A stretch of 64,000 nucleotides of DNA from Acidimicrobiales bacterium. GTDB lineage: Bacteria > Actinomycetota > Acidimicrobiia > Acidimicrobiales > Aldehydirespiratoraceae. The notes under the pieces are model-generated. The model was given only the letters and a program-made list of their open reading frames with translations. It was not told the origin of the DNA and made no database searches. A program made the translations under genes and the position numbers. Positions within the stretch are counted from its first letter, which is position 1. Each line of letters begins with the position of its first letter. Where the stretch lies: the NCBI GenBank assembly GCA_029246685.1, contig JAQWMR010000019.1, positions 100,138 through 164,137 of the forward strand, given 5' to 3'. Shown here piece by piece: positions 10,434 through 21,340 of this stretch.

Positions 10434-13400
10434 GACTCGCCCTTTCTCGTACCGAGACGGCGACGAACGATCGACCCGGCAATGACGACGAACCCGAGGA
10501 ACTGGATGAGGAGCGCGCCTTGGCGCCACAACGGTGTGTCGTAGCGAAGCTCGGCCTGCCCTTCGTTGTCGGGAAGGAAGACGGTCGCCCAACCGATCGC
10601 TCGACGGCGTCCGGTGCGTTCGCCGTCCACATGGAGGCGCCATCGGGTGTCTGGCGTCTGGGAGACGTAGACCTCGACGCCGGCGGGAAGCTGATCCGAG
10701 AGCGACGCCGAGCGGCCGGCGAGGACGCCGAGCGTGCCCTGGAGCGGCGCAGCCTCAAGGTCGGAGAGTTCGTCTCTCCCGTCGTCGAACCCGGCGACGC
10801 CGGCAGCGCGGACGCTCGTCCACTCGGTGTTCTCGTAGAGGACCATCGCCGTGTTGATGCCCTCGACCCGACGGAGGTCCAGTTGCCGTCCGAGCGCGTT
10901 GTCGACGACGGGAGCGGCAGGTTCGGCGTCGGGGCCGAACGGCGCAGGCGCGATGCGATCGAGAAGGACGATGTAGCGGACGCCGAGCGCGCCCAATGTG
11001 CGCCCGACCCGCATCGTGTCGCCGTCCAGAGCGGTGCCGAGCGTCTCCGCGATGAGCGCCGACGAACCCGCGTCTGCTGGGAGACCGGCGTCCGCCAGGA
11101 GCGGGAGGCCATCGAGCGAGACCGCCCACGCAAGCTCGTCATCAAGACGATGCCCGCCCCCCGGAAGATGATCCGGCCGGGCGACCCAGAGGATCCGATA
11201 ACTGCCATCGATCGACGGGTCGGCGATCGGCAGGGTCTGTGAGAAGTCGCCCCGGGGCATGTCCCAACGGCCGCTCTCCAGCAGCGCGAGCGTGGGAAAG
11301 GACGCCACGAATGCGGCGACGACGGAGACGGGGAGCAGCACCTGGCGCCAGCCGAACCCAGCTCGGCGAATGTCGTTCTCGGCCGCGGCTACGGTAGCGC
11401 CGGCGGTCAGAGCGAGACCAGCCGCTGCGGGCGCCAGCATCACGGCAGGCGAGGGCAGCGCGAACGGCAGCGCCCCCCAAGCCGCGGCCCAGACAAGCCC
11501 CCACGACGTCATCGCGACGAGCCAGCCTCGGACCGCCAGTCGGAAACGCCAGCTGCGGCCCACGAGCAACGGCAGAGCCAGCGGCACGACCAGTGCGAGC
11601 GTCAGCCAGGAAACCGAGGATTCCCCGAGCGCGAACCCGATGATGTCGACGAGGTCGAGGTCGGCTCCGCCGGCGCTGCGCCCCTCGACGAACGGGGCCC
11701 AGTCGAACCCGACCGCCAGCTGATCCAACAGGTTGGGCAGGGCGAGCACGAGCGTGACGGCCGCACCGATCACCAAGGTCACCATGAGGCGGCCGAGGCC
11801 ATGGAGCTGACCGGTCAGCAACGCCGCAGCGAGCAGGCCGCCCAGGATCGGGATGACGAGCAACAACGTGGCCGGGACGAACAACGCGGCCAGACCGACG
11901 GAGATGCCGAGGCCGATGCCGACGGCCGAGGCCGGTCGCCACGGGCCGCTCGTGGATCGATGGGGAGAGACCGCCTGGCCGTGGAGCAGAGCGGCCAGGA
12001 TCCAGGGCGCGACGCCGTACGCGTAGAGGCCGGAGATCGACGCCGTTTCGATGCTCACCCATGGAAGGGGCACGACGGTGTAGGCGACGAGGGCGCCGAT
12101 CTGGGCCCGCCTCGACCCCGTGACGCCGAGCATGCGCCACGCGCCGATCAGGCCCGCCACGACGGGGCCGAACACCCAGAGCAATCGGACGAGGCCATCG
12201 GCACCGCCGAGGATCCACGTGGCCGCGCCGAGGGCCGCCACACCGCCGCGCGGTGTGCCCGGACTGCCGAGATCCCGATGGCGCCACCCGTCCCACCACT
12301 CGCCGACCAGCGACTCGGCGTCGCCGAAGGCAAGGAACTCGCCAACCGCGGGGATGCCATCCGTGATCATCGTTCGGCTGCCGAACAGAACGAATACCCC
12401 CACCACGACTGCGACCACGGCGGAGACGCGCGCGGTACCCGTGCGAACGATCGCCTGGAAGTGCGGATCGTCGCGCCGGCGACCGATCTGGCCGCGAACG
12501 AACGCATTGATCCGCACGCTGCCCGTCACCTGCGCGGCGCGAACGTCGCTGTGGCGGGCTCGAACGAGACGGCGCAGTTGGCGCCGACGTTCACGGATGG
12601 CTCCGAGCCGGCGGGCGTTCCAGGACCACGCACCGAAGACGTCGCGCACTTGCGATATCCGTCCGGCGAGGAGCGCGATCGCCGCCTCGCCGAGCGTGAG
12701 GAGTGCGAACAACGGGAGCGTGACGAACAGTTCTGGTCGGCTCGCGGTGACCAGGATGGTACGAAGCTGGTGACGGGCCCGGGTGCGACGGATGTCGTCC
12801 ACGCCCGTTCGCCCGAGCAGATCCTCGCGATGACGCACGCGTGCGTCGGGAACCACCATCACCCGGGCTCCGACGAGCTGGGCCCGCCAGCACAGGTCGA
12901 CTTGTTCGCCTCGATGGGGAATGTCGGGATCGAACCCGCGGAGCGTGCGGAACAGCGCCGAGTTGATGAGCAGGCACGCGGATGGCAGGGCAAAGACGTC
13001 GGCGACCGCGTCGTACTGCTCCTGGTCGATTTCCCCGGGGTCGACGACGTCGGCGGCCACCGCGAACCGGTCGACCTCGTAGGCGACATGCTGCAGGCGT
13101 TCGGGATCGTTCCAGTCGACGAGCTTCGGGCCGGCGATACCCGAGTTGCTTCGCAGCGCTTCGACCACCAGGAGGCGCACCGCGTCGGAGGCGAGCACGA
13201 CATCGTCGTGGCACACGAGGAAGAACGCCGGGTCGACCTCCGTGTCGAGAACCGCATTCGCCGCCTCGGAGAATCCGGACGTGTCGGGGGCGTCGAGCAC
13301 CGATGCCGACGGCAGCGCAGCATGCACGCGACCGCTCAACGACGGATCGCCGGCGGCATCGATGACTACCACCGAGAGGCGGGGGTAGTCCTGGGTCGCG

Positions 13401-13504
13401 AGGCTGTCGAGGGTCTCCTCGAACCACTCACCGGGCTGGTGAGCGACGACAACTGCGAGCACCGATGGCGTCGCGTCGCGAGGGGTATCGGTCTGGTCGG
13501 CCAC
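10430..13504 (-). CDS. GT2 glycosyltransferase with large C-terminal membrane region
   Basis: A 1024-residue protein. Residues about 14-250 form a GT2 domain: VLAVVVAHQPGEWFEETLDS opens the nucleotide fold, FLVCHDDVVL supplies the acidic DD pair and HRGEQVDLCWRAQLVG is the acceptor-side helix common in rhamnosyl- and galactofuranosyl-type transferases. From about residue 268 it becomes polytopic with more than ten helices, then a soluble extracytoplasmic region and a final helix near residue 1000. This GT2-plus-membrane architecture paired with DUF5719 is widespread in actinobacteria and likely glycosylates an envelope polymer. GTG at 13504 is chosen; TAGCCT lies nine bases before it. Substrate unknown. 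Confidence 0.85.
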   Translation of the reverse strand: MADQTDTPRDATPSVLAVVVAHQPGEWFEETLDSLATQDYPRLSVVVIDAAGDPSLSGRVHAALPSASVLDAPDTSGFSEAANAVLDTEVDPAFFLVCHDDVVLASDAVRLLVVEALRSNSGIAGPKLVDWNDPERLQHVAYEVDRFAVAADVVDPGEIDQEQYDAVADVFALPSACLLINSALFRTLRGFDPDIPHRGEQVDLCWRAQLVGARVMVVPDARVRHREDLLGRTGVDDIRRTRARHQLRTILVTASRPELFVTLPLFALLTLGEAAIALLAGRISQVRDVFGAWSWNARRLGAIRERRRQLRRLVRARHSDVRAAQVTGSVRINAFVRGQIGRRRDDPHFQAIVRTGTARVSAVVAVVVGVFVLFGSRTMITDGIPAVGEFLAFGDAESLVGEWWDGWRHRDLGSPGTPRGGVAALGAATWILGGADGLVRLLWVFGPVVAGLIGAWRMLGVTGSRRAQIGALVAYTVVPLPWVSIETASISGLYAYGVAPWILAALLHGQAVSPHRSTSGPWRPASAVGIGLGISVGLAALFVPATLLLVIPILGGLLAAALLTGQLHGLGRLMVTLVIGAAVTLVLALPNLLDQLAVGFDWAPFVEGRSAGGADLDLVDIIGFALGESSVSWLTLALVVPLALPLLVGRSWRFRLAVRGWLVAMTSWGLVWAAAWGALPFALPSPAVMLAPAAAGLALTAGATVAAAENDIRRAGFGWRQVLLPVSVVAAFVASFPTLALLESGRWDMPRGDFSQTLPIADPSIDGSYRILWVARPDHLPGGGHRLDDELAWAVSLDGLPLLADAGLPADAGSSALIAETLGTALDGDTMRVGRTLGALGVRYIVLLDRIAPAPFGPDAEPAAPVVDNALGRQLDLRRVEGINTAMVLYENTEWTSVRAAGVAGFDDGRDELSDLEAAPLQGTLGVLAGRSASLSDQLPAGVEVYVSQTPDTRWRLHVDGERTGRRRAIGWATVFLPDNEGQAELRYDTPLWRQGALLIQFLGFVVIAGSIVRRRLGTRKGES

Positions 13505-13513
13505 GATCGTGCG

Positions 13514-13519
13514 AGGCTA
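13514..13519 (-). promoter_or_regulatory. -10-like hexamer TAGCCT for the GT2-DUF5719 operon
   Basis: TAGCCT on the minus strand, nine bases before the GTG at 13504. It faces away from the hexamer TAGAGT at 13599-13604, so the 109-base gap holds divergent promoters for this operon and the GDP-sugar genes. Confidence 0.4.
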
Positions 13520-13598
13520 CCGCCCTACTCATCCACGGCGGGGCCATCACACACCCTCATCCGGCTCGTCGCGAGTGGTTGCGGGGCGCTGCCACCCG

Positions 13599-13604
13599 TA
13601 GAGT
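13599..13604 (+). promoter_or_regulatory. -10-like hexamer TAGAGT for the rmd-gmd-cofD-cofE genes
   Basis: TAGAGT nine bases before the ATG at 13614, with no Shine-Dalgarno sequence between. It probably drives the whole plus-strand block to 17172. Confidence 0.4.
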
Positions 13605-13613
13605 CGTCGCCGC

Positions 13614-15528
<1,915 letters not shown>

Positions 15529-15541
15529 TTCGGGCTCCAGC

Positions 15542-16474
15542 ATGCACACGGTCCTCGCCGGCGGTGTGGGAGCAGCGCGCTACCTGCGGGGCGCGCTCGA
15601 GGCGTTCGATCCGACTGAGGTGACCGCGGTTGTCAATGTGGGCGACGACGTCATGCTGCACGGATTGCGCGTCTGTCCGGACCTCGACACCTGCACGTAC
15701 ACGCTCGCCGGCGCCATCGACCCCGAGCGCGGCTGGGGCCTGGTCGACGAGAGCTGGCAGGCGATGGCCGAGCTCGGTCGCTATGGCGGCGAGAACTGGT
15801 TCAGCCTCGGTGACCGCGATCTCGGCACGCACCTGTTCCGCACCCAGCGGCTCGACGCAGGCGCCTCCCTCACGGAGGTGACTGCGGAGATCACGTCGGC
15901 CTGGGGCCTCCAGTGCCGTCTCCTCCCGGTCTCTGACGACCCCGTCGAAACTCGCGTGACCCTGGCCGACGGTGACGAGATCAACTTCCAGGAGTACTTC
16001 GTGCGCTTGCAGCACGACGTTGCCGTTTCGTCGGTCCGTTTCGACGGTGTCGACGCCGCTCGGCCGACCGACGCCGCCATCGCCGCCATCGATGAGGCGA
16101 CCACGCTCGTCATCGCGCCCAGCAACCCGATCGTCTCGATCGGCCCCGTTCTCGCGGTCCCGGGCGTGCGGGAGCGAGTCGAGGCCCGCCGGGACCGCAA
16201 CGTGGCCGTCTCCCCCATCGTCGGCGGCAAGGCGCTGAAGGGACCAGCGGATCGGATGCTGCGAGAACTCGGCGAGGAGCCCACCGTCGTTGGTGTCGCC
16301 CGCCGCTACCGCGACCTCGCGGCCACCCTCGTGGTCGACGAGGTCGACGCTGTCCTCGTACCCGAGATCGAGGCCGCGGGCATGCGAGCGATCGCGATGC
16401 CGACGATCATGTCGGAACCCGGAGTGGCCCCGGCGCTCGCCCGGGCATGCCACGAGGCAGGAGGAACTCCATGA
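15542..16474 (+). CDS. cofD: 2-phospho-L-lactate/enolpyruvyl transferase CofD (FbiA) of F420 biosynthesis
   Basis: A 310-residue protein that transfers the phospholactyl- or enolpyruvylphospho- group from the guanylylated donor to Fo, giving (dehydro)F420-0. Family motifs: LAGGVGAARYLRGAL at the N-terminus, NVGDD, the YTLAG segment, APSNPIVSIGP and SPIVGGKALKGPADRM. ATG 15542 is the first start that keeps the GGVGA motif near the N-terminus; the open frame reaches back into gmd but that part is not CofD-like. The stop overlaps the start of cofE (ATGA). The enzymes for Fo synthesis and donor formation are not in the window. Confidence 0.93.
   Translation: MHTVLAGGVGAARYLRGALEAFDPTEVTAVVNVGDDVMLHGLRVCPDLDTCTYTLAGAIDPERGWGLVDESWQAMAELGRYGGENWFSLGDRDLGTHLFRTQRLDAGASLTEVTAEITSAWGLQCRLLPVSDDPVETRVTLADGDEINFQEYFVRLQHDVAVSSVRFDGVDAARPTDAAIAAIDEATTLVIAPSNPIVSIGPVLAVPGVRERVEARRDRNVAVSPIVGGKALKGPADRMLRELGEEPTVVGVARRYRDLAATLVVDEVDAVLVPEIEAAGMRAIAMPTIMSEPGVAPALARACHEAGGTP
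16459..16464 (+). promoter_or_regulatory. Shine-Dalgarno site AGGAGG for cofE
   Basis: AGGAGG six bases before ATG 16471, inside the last codons of cofD. It decides the cofE start in favour of ATG 16471 over an in-frame ATG at 16447. Confidence 0.75.
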
Positions 16475-17172
16475 GCGGACTCCAGATCATTCCGGTCACA
16501 GGAATCGGCGAGGTGCGCCCCGGCGACGATCTCGCCGACCTGATCATCGCGGCCGAGACGGAGATCGCCGACGGTGACTGCCTGGTCGTCACGCAGAAGG
16601 TCGTGTCGAAGGCGGAGAACCGCCTCATCGACATCGACCCGAACGACCCGCTCTCGCACAAGCCGCTCGTCGAGCGCGAGTCGGTACGCATCCTGCGTCG
16701 TCGCGGGGAGCTGATCATCTCCGAGACCGAGCACGGTTTCGTGTGCGCGAACGCGGGACTCGATCTCTCTAACGTGGAGCGGGGCCAAGCGGCGCTCCTG
16801 CCGGTCGACAGCGACCGCTCCGCACGTGGAATCAAGGACCGGCTGAAGGCCCGAGCCGGCCACGACGTCGGTGTGATCGTGAGCGACACCTTCGGCCGAC
16901 CGTGGCGCCGCGGGGTCACCGACGTGGCGATCGGCTGTGCCGGCATCGCCGCGATCGTGGACCTGCGCGGGACAACCGACGCGCTCGGCCGCGAACTCAT
17001 GGTCACCGAAGTCGCAGCTGTCGACGAGATCGCCGCAGCCGCCGACTTGGTGATGGGCAAGGCCGAAGGAATCTGCGTCGCGATCGTGCGGGGCCTGCCG
17101 GAGGAGTGGTTCCGTCCGAGCGGCGTGGTCGCGGAGATCGTGCGGGCGCCCGAAGACGACCTCTTCCGCTAA
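16471..17172 (+). CDS. cofE: F420-0:gamma-glutamyl ligase CofE, stand-alone
   Basis: A 233-residue GTP-dependent ligase that adds gamma-linked glutamates to F420-0. Motifs: TQKVVSKAENR, HGFVCANAGLDLSN and SDTFGRPWRRGVTDVAIGCA, with the DLRGTTDALGREL segment. In mycobacteria this domain is the N-terminal half of FbiB, fused to an FMN-binding nitroreductase domain that reduces dehydro-F420-0; here the protein ends after the CofE domain, so that activity must come from elsewhere. It overlaps cofD by ATGA. Nine bases separate it from the convergent galE gene. Confidence 0.93.
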   Translation: MSGLQIIPVTGIGEVRPGDDLADLIIAAETEIADGDCLVVTQKVVSKAENRLIDIDPNDPLSHKPLVERESVRILRRRGELIISETEHGFVCANAGLDLSNVERGQAALLPVDSDRSARGIKDRLKARAGHDVGVIVSDTFGRPWRRGVTDVAIGCAGIAAIVDLRGTTDALGRELMVTEVAAVDEIAAAADLVMGKAEGICVAIVRGLPEEWFRPSGVVAEIVRAPEDDLFR

Positions 17173-17181
17173 CCGGATCGA

Positions 17182-18192
17182 CTACTCGAAGCCGTTGGGG
17201 TTCTGGCTCTGCCAACGCCAGTGGTCCGCCAGCATGTCGTCGAGATCACGGCTCGCCCGCCATCCGAGAACCTCGGCGGCGTACTCCGTGGCGGCCCAGG
17301 TCTTGGCGATGTCGCCGGGACGACGGTCCACGATCTCGTAGGGGAGGTCCCGGCCGACGGCGTTGCTCGCGGCGGCAACGACCTCGAGCACGCTGTTGCC
17401 GACACCGGTGCCGACGTTGACCGGCGTTGCCCCCGACAGACCACCCGCGAGGGCGTCGAGCGCGGCTACGTGAGCTTCCGCGAGGTCCATCACGTGGATG
17501 TAGTCGCGCACCCCCGTGCCATCGACGGTGTCGTAGTCGTCGCCGAAGACGCGAACCTGTTCGAGGCGGCCGACCGCGACCTGCATGACGAAAGGCACGA
17601 GGTTGTTCGGGATGCCTTTCGGGTCCTCGCCGATCGTGCCGCTCGGGTGGGCGCCGACCGGGTTGAAGTAGCGCAACAGTACGACATCGAGCGGCAGCGC
17701 CTTCGCGGCGTCCACGAGGATCTGCTCGCTCATGTACTTGGTCCAGCCGTACGGACTCTCGGCTCCCGTCGGTGCCGCTTCGGTGACCGGGTTGGTCTCG
17801 GGCTGGCCATAGACGGTGCACGACGACGAGAAGACCAGGCGGGTCACGCCGTGATCAACCATCGCCTCGACGAGTCCGATCGTGGATCCGATGTTGTTGC
17901 GGTAGTAGTCGAGCGGCTTCTCCACCGACTCCCCCACCGCTTTGCAGGCGGCGAAGTGGATGACCTCATCGATCTGGTGATCCCTGAACACCCGCTCGAC
18001 GGCGTCGCGATCGAGCAGATCCGCCTCGACGAACGCCAGCGAGTCAGTCGTGAGGGCGCGGATCGCGTCGACAGCCTTCGGCGAGGAGTTCGACAAGTTG
18101 TCGAGGATGACCACATCACGGCCGGCTTCGTGCAGCGCCACCGCGGTGTGCGAACCGATGAAACCCGCTCCACCGGTGACGAGAGTGGCCAT
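17182..18192 (-). CDS. galE: UDP-glucose 4-epimerase
   Basis: A 336-residue SDR that interconverts UDP-glucose and UDP-galactose. It has TGGAGFIGSH at 6-15, the catalytic SSSCTVYG and YGWTKYMSEQ motifs, and the GalE-typical LRYFNPVGAHPSGTIGEDP and RDYIHVMDLA segments. The ATG at 18192 shares one base with the guanylyltransferase stop (TGATG), so both are in one operon. It provides UDP-galactose for envelope glycans made by the surrounding glycosyltransferases. Confidence 0.95.
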   Translation of the reverse strand: MATLVTGGAGFIGSHTAVALHEAGRDVVILDNLSNSSPKAVDAIRALTTDSLAFVEADLLDRDAVERVFRDHQIDEVIHFAACKAVGESVEKPLDYYRNNIGSTIGLVEAMVDHGVTRLVFSSSCTVYGQPETNPVTEAAPTGAESPYGWTKYMSEQILVDAAKALPLDVVLLRYFNPVGAHPSGTIGEDPKGIPNNLVPFVMQVAVGRLEQVRVFGDDYDTVDGTGVRDYIHVMDLAEAHVAALDALAGGLSGATPVNVGTGVGNSVLEVVAAASNAVGRDLPYEIVDRRPGDIAKTWAATEYAAEVLGWRASRDLDDMLADHWRWQSQNPNGFE

Positions 18193-19196
18193 CAGTCGGA
18201 CTCCGGAAGCTTGGCGCCGTCCAGCGCGGTGCCGGCCTCGACGAGGGCGCCATCGCCGATCATCGTCATGCCGGTGATTCTGGCCCGTTCGCCGACGATC
18301 GCATTCGGCCCGACGACCGAGCCCTCGACGACGGCATCGGCGCTCACGCGGGCGCCGCTCGAGATAATCGCGTCGCGCACAATCGCGCCGGCGGCAACAG
18401 AGGCACCGTCCATCACAACCGATCGTTCGACGATGGCGCCATCGGCGATCGACGCGCCCGAAGACACGCCATTGACCGCGGCACCGCGTACTCCGTCGAG
18501 AAGATCCATCTGGATCTGCATGTAGGTCTGGGGTGTGCCCGCATCGACCCAGTAGGCATCGGATTGCGCAGCCCACAGGCCACCGGCTTCCACGAGCGAC
18601 GGGAATGTCTCCCGCTCGATCGAGACCTTCCGACCGGTCTCGATCCGGCGGATCACGGACGGTTCGAGTACGTACGTGCCCGCGTTGATCCAATTCGTGG
18701 GCGCCTCGTCGCGCGGCGGCTTCTCGACGAAGCCGAGCACCCTGCCATCCTCGTCGGTGGGCACCACGCCGTAGCGGGACGGATCATCCACCGGCGTGAG
18801 GGCGATCGTGCCTTCGGCCCCGACTTCGTGGTGTCGGTTCCAGACTTCGGTGACATCCAGATCGGTGAACACGTCGCCGTTGATGACGATGAATGTCTCG
18901 TCGATGCCCGCCGCCTCAGCGGCGAAGCGGACGGCACCGGCAGTGTCCAGCGGCTCAGGTTCGACGGCGTACTTCAGCGCCACTCCCGCGCACTCACTGT
19001 CCGGGTACGCCTCGTGGAAAACGTCTTCCTTGTAGCCGAGCGAGAGTGTGACCTCGTCGACGCCATGACGACTCAGGCCGGCGATGACGTGCTCGAGCAT
19101 CGGTCGGTCGATGACCGGCAGCATCTGCTTGGGCGTGGTGAGTGTGAGCGGCCGCAACCGCGTACCGAACCCGCCGACCAGAACGACAGCCTTCAT
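18192..19196 (-). CDS. manC: Mannose-1-phosphate guanylyltransferase (NDP-sugar pyrophosphorylase)
   Basis: A 334-residue nucleotidyltransferase: GGFGTRLRPLTLTTPKQ at 8-24 is the nucleotide-binding signature, VINGDVFTDLD supplies the metal-binding aspartate, and WINAGTYVLEP follows. From about residue 235 hexapeptide repeats (VSSGASIADGAIVERSVV) form a left-handed beta-helix. The layout matches actinobacterial GDP-mannose pyrophosphorylases such as M. tuberculosis Rv3264c, and gmd nearby requires GDP-mannose. A glucose-1-phosphate thymidylyl- or uridylyltransferase is possible. A strong GGGGAGG Shine-Dalgarno site precedes the ATG. It is coupled to galE. Confidence 0.8.
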   Translation of the reverse strand: MKAVVLVGGFGTRLRPLTLTTPKQMLPVIDRPMLEHVIAGLSRHGVDEVTLSLGYKEDVFHEAYPDSECAGVALKYAVEPEPLDTAGAVRFAAEAAGIDETFIVINGDVFTDLDVTEVWNRHHEVGAEGTIALTPVDDPSRYGVVPTDEDGRVLGFVEKPPRDEAPTNWINAGTYVLEPSVIRRIETGRKVSIERETFPSLVEAGGLWAAQSDAYWVDAGTPQTYMQIQMDLLDGVRGAAVNGVSSGASIADGAIVERSVVMDGASVAAGAIVRDAIISSGARVSADAVVEGSVVGPNAIVGERARITGMTMIGDGALVEAGTALDGAKLPESD

Positions 19197-19200
19197 GGCA

Positions 19201-19207
19201 CCTCCCC
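19201..19207 (-). promoter_or_regulatory. Shine-Dalgarno site GGGGAGG for the guanylyltransferase
   Basis: GGGGAGG on the minus strand, four bases before the ATG at 19196. It supports this start and suggests the gene is translated from a leadered or operon-internal message rather than a leaderless one. Confidence 0.65.
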
Positions 19208-19239
19208 GACGAAGCCGTCACGACGGACGGCCACGATTG

Positions 19240-20058
19240 TTACTCGCCGGACCCCTCGCCAGACCCCTCGCCGGACTCGGTCTCGGTGTCGTCCGTGCTG
19301 GTGTCATCCGTCCCGGTGTCGTCGGTCGTGTCGCCGTCCGGGTCGATGATCTCGCCGGTGATCGGCGCGCCGGTGGTCGGGTCGAACTCCAGCGGAGCAT
19401 CGGACGAGAGATTCAGCCCGGCACCGTGGGTGACGAGAGCAGCCTGCACGGTCTGCGACGGCGTGGGCATGTCACCCCCGACGGGGATCTTCGCGATGAC
19501 GAGAACTTCGAGGTTCGCGAGCAGGCGGATCTGCGAGAAGTCGTCGGGGTAGATCGTGGACGGGTCGGTGTTGTTGCCCGGCGCATACCGAGCCACCTGG
19601 ATCACGCTGTCCTCATCGCCGCAACCTGTGGAGTTGTCGATACTGGCAAAACCGGCCTCGATCGCCTCGATCCGGTCGTTGTTCAGCGTCAGGCCTGCAG
19701 CTTCCATGAAGACACCGAGATCGGCGTCCGTGCCGGTGGCCGAACTGTTGAACGGGTGCACGTGGATGAGCGAGTCGCCGTGGGTGTGGATGCCGTCCCC
19801 GCCGGCTTCGTTGAGCAGGGCGGGCCGAAGCTCGCCACAGTCGTAGATCTCATAACCGAGGTGCCAGTGGTCCTCGAGGAACGGTGCCACGAGTTCGTCG
19901 CGAGACGCTCGCGCCGCGATGACGAGGCCGATGCCGAGCACCACGATCAGCAGGACGAGCAGCGGGAATCCCCGCTCTCGGCGCTCACCGGTGCCGCGCG
20001 ACGATGCCGCGGCCCGGGCCGCGCGTTGGACTTTCTTGGACGAACCTGCCTTACCCAC
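19240..20058 (-). CDS. Unknown single-pass membrane protein with His cluster and acidic/Thr tail
   Basis: A 272-residue protein not recognised as a named family. A basic cytoplasmic head (KKVQRAARAAA) precedes one helix at about 32-50. Outside it are an HWH at 64-66, a Cys at 73 and the cluster HTHGDSLIHVHPF at 91-103, six histidines in all that look like a metal site. About 100 further residues follow with a second Cys, and the C-terminus is a low-complexity Asp/Thr/Gly/Glu tail ending in GEGSGEGSGE. GTG 20058 is preferred over TTG 20067 because TAGCGT lies eight bases upstream. It sits just upstream of manC-galE. A metal-binding surface or envelope protein is an inference. Confidence 0.7.
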   Translation of the reverse strand: MGKAGSSKKVQRAARAAASSRGTGERRERGFPLLVLLIVVLGIGLVIAARASRDELVAPFLEDHWHLGYEIYDCGELRPALLNEAGGDGIHTHGDSLIHVHPFNSSATGTDADLGVFMEAAGLTLNNDRIEAIEAGFASIDNSTGCGDEDSVIQVARYAPGNNTDPSTIYPDDFSQIRLLANLEVLVIAKIPVGGDMPTPSQTVQAALVTHGAGLNLSSDAPLEFDPTTGAPITGEIIDPDGDTTDDTGTDDTSTDDTETESGEGSGEGSGE

Positions 20059-20066
20059 GAGCGACA

Positions 20067-20072
20067 ACGCTA
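20067..20072 (-). promoter_or_regulatory. -10-like hexamer TAGCGT for the His-cluster protein
   Basis: TAGCGT on the minus strand, eight bases before the GTG at 20058. It probably drives this gene and possibly manC-galE behind it. Confidence 0.45.
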
Positions 20073-20097
20073 GCGGTCGGTGACCCCTTCGCTGCGT

Positions 20098-21318
20098 TCA
20101 CTCCCGCAGTTCCTCGAACAGGGCGATGTAGGCGGTCGCGACGCCGGCCGGCGACACCCACTCCTCCACGAACGCCCGCCCCTGCTGCCCCATCGCTGCT
20201 CGATCCTGCGCGAGGAGTTCGGACAACCCGGCTGCGAACGCGTCGGCGTCATCCGGGGCGACGGCGATGCCCGCGCCCGTCGCCTCGACGACCCGAACGA
20301 CCTCCGTCCCCTCGTCGACAGATGCGAGCACGGGGCGGCCGGCGGCGAGGATCGAGTACATCTTCGACGGCACCGAGGAGCGGCCCAGGCCGGTCCGTAA
20401 GGCGATGACGTGGATGTCGCCGGCGGCTAGGACCTCGGACAGGCGCTCGGGCGGTTGAAAGTCGACGAACACGACGTTGTCGAGATCCGCCGCCGATTCC
20501 TCCAGCCGGGGTCGAGTCGACCCGCCGCCGTTGATCACGAAAACGAGATCGTCGCGACTGCGCAGCGCACGGGCAGTCTCGATCATCAGCTCGAGCGGTT
20601 GACTGAACCCGAGGTTGCCGGCGTACATGACCGCCGTTCGGTCGCCAAGGCCGAACTCCGCTCGATAGCTGTTGTTCCGGTCGCCGGGTGTGATTCGTTC
20701 TGTGTCGACGAAGTTCGGGATAACACGAACGACCGTCCGCCCCTTCCCGGCGAGCTTCTCCTCGACGTTTGCGGCCAGGTCATCGCTGAGGACGGTGACC
20801 GCGTCGGCCCGTCGGTACGTGAAGCGCTCGAGCCACGCCAGCACACGGATCAGTCGCCGGTTCGTGATCGCGCCGACTTCGATCGCCACATCGGGGAAGA
20901 CGTCCTGGATGTTGAAGACGAACGGCACCCGCCGCAACCGTGCCGCGATCCAGCCCGTCAGACCGAGCGTGAGCGGCGGCGACATCGCCAGAACGACATC
21001 GGGACGCCGGCGGCGAAAGACCGAGACCAGCGTGGCCAGCGCGGTGAAGCCCGCGAACCCGAGTGCCCTGGCCGGAATGCTCGTCTTATCGGTCGGAAAC
21101 GGATGGACGCGCGTGACCCGGCCCCACGCCGTTCGGGCGCGGTGGATGGGCCGGCCACCCCAGCCGTCCTCGATCGCGTGCGACTCGTACCACGGCAACG
21201 AGGTGACGACCTCGAGCTCGTGACCGGCCGCCACGAGCTGATCGACGATCTCCGTGATGACGACGCCCGTTGGCGCGACATCGGGTTCGAAGTGCGGGCA
21301 GACGACCAGGATTCGCAC
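20098..21318 (-). CDS. GT4 glycosyltransferase (WbuB-like)
   Basis: A 406-residue GT-B glycosyltransferase. VRILVVCPHFEPDVAPTGVV opens the acceptor domain as in WbuB-type GT4 enzymes; MYAGNLGFSQPLELMIE and FINGGGSTRPRLEE are in the donor domain, and the C-terminal PSKMYSILAAGRPVLASVDEG holds the sugar-nucleotide glutamate region. It likely adds an acetamido- or deoxy-sugar to a lipid-linked intermediate in the cytoplasm. GTG 21318 is chosen as the first codon before the beta-strand VRILVV; it lies 22 bases after the upstream GT4 gene, in an operon of three GT4 genes. Confidence 0.85.
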   Translation of the reverse strand: MRILVVCPHFEPDVAPTGVVITEIVDQLVAAGHELEVVTSLPWYESHAIEDGWGGRPIHRARTAWGRVTRVHPFPTDKTSIPARALGFAGFTALATLVSVFRRRRPDVVLAMSPPLTLGLTGWIAARLRRVPFVFNIQDVFPDVAIEVGAITNRRLIRVLAWLERFTYRRADAVTVLSDDLAANVEEKLAGKGRTVVRVIPNFVDTERITPGDRNNSYRAEFGLGDRTAVMYAGNLGFSQPLELMIETARALRSRDDLVFVINGGGSTRPRLEESAADLDNVVFVDFQPPERLSEVLAAGDIHVIALRTGLGRSSVPSKMYSILAAGRPVLASVDEGTEVVRVVEATGAGIAVAPDDADAFAAGLSELLAQDRAAMGQQGRAFVEEWVSPAGVATAYIALFEELRE

Positions 21319-21340
21319 GGGCGGCAGCCTCGCACACCCG

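Noticed and set aside
19245..19290. Short direct repeats of CCCCTCGCC type
   Set aside because: They encode the GEGSGEGSGE tail of the His-cluster protein and have no sign of a mobile or regulatory repeat.
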